From: SIG454 sp045646365
GTDB lineage: Bacteria; Bacillota; Clostridia; Monoglobales; Monoglobaceae
Assembly (NCBI GenBank): GCA_045646365.1
Contig: JAZRKP010000058.1
Coordinates: forward strand, 1-38,258
Length of the DNA: 38,258 bases
Direction of reading: 5' to 3'
Position numbers and translations under genes: made by a program. Position 1 is the first letter of the stretch. Every line of letters begins with the position of its first letter. The notes beneath the pieces are model-generated. The model ran no database searches and was not told where the DNA came from. It saw nothing but the letters and a program-made list of their open reading frames with translations. Shown piece by piece: positions 34,173 to 38,258 of the stretch.

Positions 34173-34218
34173 AGTCCATCAAAAGGTTCACTGAACCTCT
34201 TTGGTGGACTTGTTTTTG
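34173..34218 (+). terminator. Rho-independent terminator
   Basis: AGTCCA / TGGACT continues inward through CAAA / TTTG and GGTTC / GAACC, and the stem is followed by TGTTTTTG. It would end plus-strand transcription leaving the glycosidase operon. Confidence 0.7.
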
Positions 34219-34244
34219 TAGATTTGAAAGATTATAAAAACCTG

Positions 34245-34270
34245 AAAATCCCTTAGTATAAAGGGATTTT
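34245..34270 (+). terminator. Hairpin terminator AAAATCCCTT / AAGGGATTTT
   Basis: A perfect 10-bp stem with a 6-nt loop is followed by TTGG. It is symmetric and could act on both strands. Confidence 0.5.
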
Positions 34271-34282
34271 TGGTAAAATAAT

Positions 34283-34315
34283 AAAAGTGCTTATTGTATC
34301 AAAAGAAGCACTTTT
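34283..34315. terminator. Hairpin AAAAGTGCTT / AAGCACTTTT
   Basis: A perfect 10-bp stem with a 13-nt loop and T-rich ends on both strands; probably another bidirectional terminator. Confidence 0.45.
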
Positions 34316-34580
34316 ATGTGGTTCGCCTGATCGGAGAAATAGTAAGTTTCAAAGCTATTATATGGCAAATTTGATCGATTAAATAAAAGGGAAATTTCTT
34401 TTCATATATAATATAATAAATATATAATTATTATCGCATTAAGATAGCTACAATTTAATAAAACAACCTGCCAAACAGCAGTTTTATATAGATATCATTC
34501 CACGAGGTGGTGGTCGGAAAATTTGTTGATCGCATTCGCCATATAAAACACTTCTTTCTATGAGGCCCTATTCTGTAGGA

Positions 34581-34615
34581 TTTTCTGTTGTTTAGCGGAT
34601 ACACGCAACAGAAAA
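34581..34615. repeat. Inverted repeat TTTTCTGTTG / CAACAGAAAA
   Basis: Perfect 10-bp arms surround 15 bp. It adjoins the terminator of the MazF-like gene and could form an alternative structure with it. Confidence 0.45.
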
Positions 34616-34652
34616 AAAGAGAGTGCTTCAGTTCATACTGAGCACTCTTTTT
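34611..34652 (-). terminator. Terminator of the MazF-like gene
   Basis: AGAGTGCT / AGCACTCT form a stem around a partly self-complementary loop. The minus strand continues into a long T-run (CTTTTTTTC). It begins six bases after the toxin stop codon. Confidence 0.75.
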
Positions 34653-34657
34653 CCATG

Positions 34658-35041
34658 TTAGGCATACTGAGGGGTAAGGCCAAAGGCAATCTCAAGTTTT
34701 TCGTTTGCTTCTTTCATCAAATCGTCTGACAAATTACCTATTTTATCTTTTAACTGAAAGCGATTTACAGTCAAAACCTGTTCAAAGGTAGCAACGGATT
34801 TTTTAGGTAAAAGATCTTCAATGATTAAATGCGTGGGCATATTTTTCTTCTTTTTTAAATTACTCGAAGTGATAGGCACAACAAGTAATATAGGGCTATG
34901 CTTACAAGCAACCTGATTATTTACAATAATACACGGTCTTGCTCCCGAAATACCGCCGTTTTGGATATGCCCATTTCTTTCTGTTCCCAGCTCTACATAG
35001 AAAATATCACCTTTTCTTATGTATTCCTTATCTGTCATCAT
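34658..35041 (-). CDS. MazF/PemK-family endoribonuclease toxin
   Basis: The 127-residue protein shows the MazF/PemK core: KGDIFYVELG near 9-18, GARPCIIVNNQVA near 34-46, PILLVVPITSS near 50-60, and a C-terminal region ending LEIAFGLTPQYA. These proteins cut mRNA at short sequences as part of type II toxin-antitoxin systems. AAAGGATGATTT lies before the ATG pair at 35041/35038. The usual antitoxin gene would lie immediately upstream, but only 52 bp separate this gene from the end of the primase gene, so no MazE-like partner is visible. It may be controlled by an unlinked antitoxin or by a domain of a neighbouring protein. Confidence 0.85.
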   Translation of the reverse strand: MMTDKEYIRKGDIFYVELGTERNGHIQNGGISGARPCIIVNNQVACKHSPILLVVPITSSNLKKKKNMPTHLIIEDLLPKKSVATFEQVLTVNRFQLKDKIGNLSDDLMKEANEKLEIAFGLTPQYA

Positions 35042-35093
35042 AAATCATCCTTTCGTTAGTAAATTTATTTATGATGACATCTTTAGACGGGAA

Positions 35094-36905
35094 TCAAACA
35101 TCTCCTTGTTTTACGAGAAGATTCGGATAACCGGCAGACAAAATATTATATTTTTCTTTCAATTCTTTCGTTGCTTTAATCTTTTTCAAATCAAGTCTTT
35201 GCATTATTGCAGGAAGCTGCTTAATATATTTCATTTCATCAAAATATCTGTCATTGTTGATATAATATGATTTAACGGTCATTTGTGTAAAATAGCCGTA
35301 CTGGTCTAAAAGATACTGAATAGTATGCAACAAATATTCATCAATAGATTTTACAGGTTTATTTTTAACCTGTGGGAACACACGGTCGGCGGTTTCCTTA
35401 TTGAATGCGTTAGCAACTGATTCATATGTAAAATGTCGCTTTCTGAGATTCTTTTCCTTTACGGCCTTTGCCATATCATTACATTCATTTAATTTATCAT
35501 GCGTATATGCTGGCAAGGAATAAACATTGATATGGCGCTGTCTTTCGTCTTTTTGCTGATAGCGCTTTATATACGCTTTGTACTCTTCCGGAATCTTTTC
35601 ATCTTCAAGATCCACTTTCTCAATCATTTTTAACAGACAAAGAAGAGATATGTCTGCACCAGTATTCTTTTTGTCTTTTCTGCCAAGTTTTTCGGCAATA
35701 TAATTTACTGACGCTGAAAACAAATATTCATCCTGATAACTGGAATAGATTGTGTTTCTTAATGCAGTCTCATGGAGTGCTTTAAGTGTTGGCAAATATC
35801 TTGAAATTGCTCCGTATAACTCCCTGTGGGAATATTCTATGTCATCATTTATAGCATTAAGATTATCTATAATAAAGCGTATCATATTCAAGTCTTCTTC
35901 ATATTCAACATTTAAATCATGGCAGATTTTTTTCATAGCTTCGAAACGGGAACACTTTTTAAGATTTTTCTCTATGCGGGAACGGTTCTCAAGTTCCTGG
36001 ACAACCTGCACTATGTTTCCGGTCTTAAAATTACAATTTCCTGAATGACAGTAATATAAATTGATGCCGCTATCACTTTTGAATATACTGGCACTTGGTT
36101 TTTCATCATCATGAAAAATGCAACAGAAGGATCTTGAAGAGTCTCCTTGAAGATGATAAAACTCCTTCAAATATTCAAAAAAGTCAAATTCCTTTGCTAT
36201 ATAATCAAAAGCATCTCTGTACGAATGGAAAATCTTTTTCGGATACTCCTTGTTTTCTGAAATATTATTTTCTTTACGAACAGAACCCTTGTTATAATTG
36301 TACCTATGTTTATTTCCCGTAGATGTCATTTTTACAGGGTTAGATGCTAAAATACCAAAAAAATTACAGAAAGAGTCAACAGAGGTAAACGCATAATCAT
36401 CAAAACGGATTATCGTACACAAAAAAGGGTCATAACCTTTCTTTACCCACCAAGTGCCTGGAATACGCATCTGATTTGCAGGACTGCACACTTTTTTATC
36501 GGCAGAAAAATATTCTATAAGTGATTTTTCAATGCTTTTCCAAAGTTCAGAAGAAATATCTTCCTTTATAAAAAAATACAAATGATAACCATTACGTGTC
36601 TCTATAATGGCGTTAGGTCTAAACTTAAAGGCATCAATCTTTGCCATCATACTTTTTTTAAATTCCTTTACGGTTTTTACATCATAATATTTTTTGTTTT
36701 TATCTTTTCCGCAGTCAATATCAACAAAAAATGTATTTATTTTTGTAATCTCTGAAGATAATCTTCCGCCACTATTTGGAATAAAGAATAAATCGTTAAC
36801 ACGATTATGATTCTTAATTCCGCTCATTGGTATTTCCTTATCATTATTTATAATACAAATCGGATTATCATTACCAAGAGCTTTAAAAAATGCTTTATAA
36901 TTCAA
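35094..36905 (-). CDS. Primase with archaeo-eukaryotic-type core and zinc finger
   Basis: The 603-residue protein has an N-terminal primase-polymerase core (FFVDIDCGKDK with D62 and D64; ETRNGYHLYFFIK with H108; MRIPGTWWVKKG). Next comes a CHC2-like zinc-binding segment, CIFHDDEKPSASIF ... YYCHSGNC, with C262, H265, C286 and C291. The C-terminal 280 residues are helical and not recognised. It would make primers for replication of the right-hand mobile module and differs from the primase-like protein at the left edge. The start is unclear. TTG 36905 has no good ribosome binding site, while AGGAGG at 36936-36941 sits directly against an in-frame ATG (36935-36933) that meets a TAG three codons later. 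It is followed by the MazF-like gene on the same strand. Confidence 0.8.
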   Translation of the reverse strand: MNYKAFFKALGNDNPICIINNDKEIPMSGIKNHNRVNDLFFIPNSGGRLSSEITKINTFFVDIDCGKDKNKKYYDVKTVKEFKKSMMAKIDAFKFRPNAIIETRNGYHLYFFIKEDISSELWKSIEKSLIEYFSADKKVCSPANQMRIPGTWWVKKGYDPFLCTIIRFDDYAFTSVDSFCNFFGILASNPVKMTSTGNKHRYNYNKGSVRKENNISENKEYPKKIFHSYRDAFDYIAKEFDFFEYLKEFYHLQGDSSRSFCCIFHDDEKPSASIFKSDSGINLYYCHSGNCNFKTGNIVQVVQELENRSRIEKNLKKCSRFEAMKKICHDLNVEYEEDLNMIRFIIDNLNAINDDIEYSHRELYGAISRYLPTLKALHETALRNTIYSSYQDEYLFSASVNYIAEKLGRKDKKNTGADISLLCLLKMIEKVDLEDEKIPEEYKAYIKRYQQKDERQRHINVYSLPAYTHDKLNECNDMAKAVKEKNLRKRHFTYESVANAFNKETADRVFPQVKNKPVKSIDEYLLHTIQYLLDQYGYFTQMTVKSYYINNDRYFDEMKYIKQLPAIMQRLDLKKIKATKELKEKYNILSAGYPNLLVKQGDV

Positions 36906-37235
36906 TATACTTTTGAGAAGATCCTAAACTCTCATCCTCCTTTGAATACATGCTACGATGAAAATATAAAAATTGCAAGTCATAAAAGTCCCCCCGATAA
37001 AAAATTATTTTATTTTACTTTCTTATTAGGGGAACTAATAATTATTGACGTGCCTTTAACTATAGATAAAAAAGGCAAAAATAAAAGGAATAAAATCAAA
37101 AAAAATGTAAAAAATCAAATAAAAATGTCTTAAAATCATTTCACTAGGAAAATCCATAAAAATCATATAAAAATCAAAGAATTTGAAGAAAACGATCTTA
37201 AAGCATAAAAATGCTAAAAAACAGAAAAGAGAGAA
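36906..37235. other. 330-bp AT-rich region; possible origin
   Basis: No gene is convincing here. The stretch lies between the primase and resolvase genes, both on the minus strand, and is very A-rich on the plus strand. It contains five copies of AAAATCA and a small hairpin (37202-37215). Confidence 0.5.
37092..37176 (+). repeat. Five AAAATCA repeats (iteron-like)
   Basis: Copies start at 37092, 37111, 37132, 37159 and 37170, so the first three are spaced about two helical turns apart. Iteron arrays next to primase genes often mark replication origins. The A-rich background makes chance copies likely, so confidence is low. Confidence 0.3.
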
Positions 37236-37841
37236 CTATAAAGTCCCCTCATACTGTTTCACTCGCCTATAGAATGTATTTGCCTTAATATTAAGCAACT
37301 CCATGCCCTTTCTTGCTGTAATCATGCCTGCTTTCCACTGTTCATAAATCTGTGGAAAATCATCTGTCGCAATAGGCTTTCTTCCTTTGTACTTACCCGC
37401 AGCCTTAGCGATTTCAATACCCTGACGTTGTCTGCTTCTGATGTTGATACGTTCCTGTTCGGCAACATAGGATAATATCTGCAGAAATAAATCTGAGATA
37501 AATCTTTTGGTTAAACCACCATCTTCATTTCTGGTATCCAAAAGCGGCATATCAAGAACTACAATATCACAACCGAGATTAACAACAATATCTCTCCATT
37601 CGGATATTATCTGGTCATAATTTCTTCCCAAGCGGTCAATACTCATTATTACTACAAGATCGCCTTGCCGAAGCTGACCTTTCATCAATTGATACTGTTC
37701 GCGGTTAAAGTCCTTTCCGCTTTGCTTATCCAGATAGATATCCCTTTCATCGATGCCAAACTCTCGGGCTGCTAAAAGCTGTCGTTCTTCATTCTGGTCT
37801 TTAGTGCTTATACGACCATAAAAAAACTGTTTTTCTGTCAT
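37236..37841 (-). CDS. Serine resolvase/invertase
   Basis: The 201-residue protein is a small serine recombinase. R10 and the nucleophile S12 lie in YGRISTKDQN, the conserved IDRLGRN is at 69-75, and the long E helix (EQERINIRSRQRQGIEIAKAAGKYKGRKP) leads into a C-terminal helix-turn-helix (MITARKGMELLNIKANTFYRRV). All catalytic residues are present and the length is normal for the family. It could resolve multimers or transposition intermediates of the right-hand module, or invert DNA. AAAGGA lies about 11 bases before the ATG. No res site was recognised. Confidence 0.92.
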   Translation of the reverse strand: MTEKQFFYGRISTKDQNEERQLLAAREFGIDERDIYLDKQSGKDFNREQYQLMKGQLRQGDLVVIMSIDRLGRNYDQIISEWRDIVVNLGCDIVVLDMPLLDTRNEDGGLTKRFISDLFLQILSYVAEQERINIRSRQRQGIEIAKAAGKYKGRKPIATDDFPQIYEQWKAGMITARKGMELLNIKANTFYRRVKQYEGTL

Positions 37842-38193
37842 TTGTATATCATTCCTTTCAAAATTATATGATATTTGTTATTTTAGCCGTTGCTTTAGGA
37901 TGTCCTTGCTTTAGCAACGCTGCAAAATTAGAAAAACAGTTTATTGAAATGTACGAAAATACAATAATGAACTCTAACGAAATACAGTGATTTTTTTCAT
38001 TAAAGCATACTCTAAAGAAACACAGTAATATCAAGGGTTTCAGGGAGTTTCGGAATAAAAGTTTAAGATCTTCTAATTTACAATTTAATCATCTTTGCTT
38101 TTAGATCTTTCTGTCAAAATGGCATGATGAACTTGTGTATTAACAACATTAACACTTTTGGTATCAAAACGGTTTGTTTTTGCATAAAATATA
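37842..38193. other. Gene-free upstream region
   Basis: Between the divergent resolvase gene and the promoter at 38194 I see no convincing gene. A minus-strand open frame ending near 38091 overlaps the promoter and has no start signal. The region probably carries regulatory or recombination sites for the resolvase. Confidence 0.4.
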
Positions 38194-38222
38194 TTGACTT
38201 TGGAAATAATATGTGGTATAAT
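38194..38222 (+). promoter_or_regulatory. Near-consensus sigma-A promoter
   Basis: TTGACT (38194-38199) and TATAAT (38217-38222) have the ideal 17-bp spacer. Transcription would start near 38230 and lead directly into a gene whose ATG follows AAAGGAGTGAT. It is the strongest promoter match I found in the window. Confidence 0.85.
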
Positions 38223-38245
38223 AAAGCCAAGAAAGGAGTGATAAC

Positions 38246-38258
38246 ATGGCACAGGCAA
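38246..38258 (+). CDS. Start of a gene cut by the window edge
   Basis: ATG at 38246 follows GAAAGGAGTGATAAC and a strong promoter. Only MAQA and one more base are inside the window, so the product cannot be named. Confidence 0.55.

Larger units (their letters stand above)
33908..34657. other. 750-bp gene-free junction region
   Basis: No intact gene is seen. It contains a tRNA 3' fragment with its terminator, a 19-bp tandem repeat, four hairpins and AT-rich sequence. It marks the boundary between the glycosidase locus and the right-hand mobile module. Confidence 0.6.

Noticed and set aside
38092..38258. Minus-strand open frame overlapping the last promoter
   Set aside because: It has no start or ribosome binding site and is explained by the plus-strand promoter and leader of the gene at 38246.

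Overview
The window looks like chromosome from a low-GC Gram-positive anaerobe, probably a gut-type member of Clostridia. The evidence is the AT-rich sequence, strong AGGAGG-type ribosome binding sites, S-layer homology (SLH) domains and clostridial-style secreted glycosidases. The genus cannot be read from the sequence. There are no rRNA genes, no intact tRNA genes, no CRISPR array and no phage structural genes.

Layout. (1) Bases 1 to about 6.5 kb are one end of an integrative mobile element: a primase-like protein cut by the window edge (minus strand), an unknown 479-residue protein (minus), a divergently transcribed superfamily 2 helicase, an excisionase-like protein and a tyrosine integrase. 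The integrase points at the 3' half of a tRNA gene with a CAU anticodon (6317-6363), a typical attachment site. (2) Bases 6.5-8.4 kb hold small minus-strand accessory genes, including a possible toxin-antitoxin-like helix-turn-helix pair, and a decayed gene fragment. (3) Bases 8.4-33.9 kb are a carbohydrate-active locus. A minus-strand AraC regulator is divergent from eleven closely spaced plus-strand genes. In order these are a secreted clan GH-A glycosidase with a CBM9-like end, two SLH surface proteins, a second clan GH-A glycosidase fused to GLUG-type repeats, two further secreted GLUG-repeat proteins, an exported alkaline phosphatase broken by an in-frame TAG, and four enzymes without signal peptides: GH78-like, GH110-like, an (alpha/alpha)6-barrel glycosidase and GH43. 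A fragment that may be the start of a twelfth gene follows. (4) Bases 33.9-38.3 kb begin with a second, more decayed tRNA(CAU) 3' fragment in the same orientation, then another mobile module: a MazF-like toxin without a visible antitoxin, an archaeo-eukaryotic-type primase with a zinc finger, AT-rich repeats, a serine resolvase, and the first codons of a gene behind a near-consensus promoter.

How the genes may work together (inference). The AraC protein probably senses a sugar and controls the operon from the 9.36-9.48 kb region. The exported glycosidases and GLUG proteins would bind and cut a complex glycan at the cell surface, with the SLH proteins tied to the wall. The signal-less GH78, GH110, (alpha/alpha)6 and GH43 enzymes would finish the imported oligosaccharides in the cytoplasm. 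No transporter lies in the window. The enzyme mix (alpha-L-rhamnosidase, alpha-1,3-galactosidase and GH43 types) suggests a branched plant or host glycan carrying rhamnose, galactose or arabinose, but the substrate is not determined.

The most unusual feature is the repeat-driven remodelling of the secreted proteins. Four end in a related W/P-containing C-terminal motif. In one of them a GLUG module appears inserted inside that terminal domain. Near-identical module copies 804 bp and 959 bp apart would allow in-frame shuffling and gene fusion.
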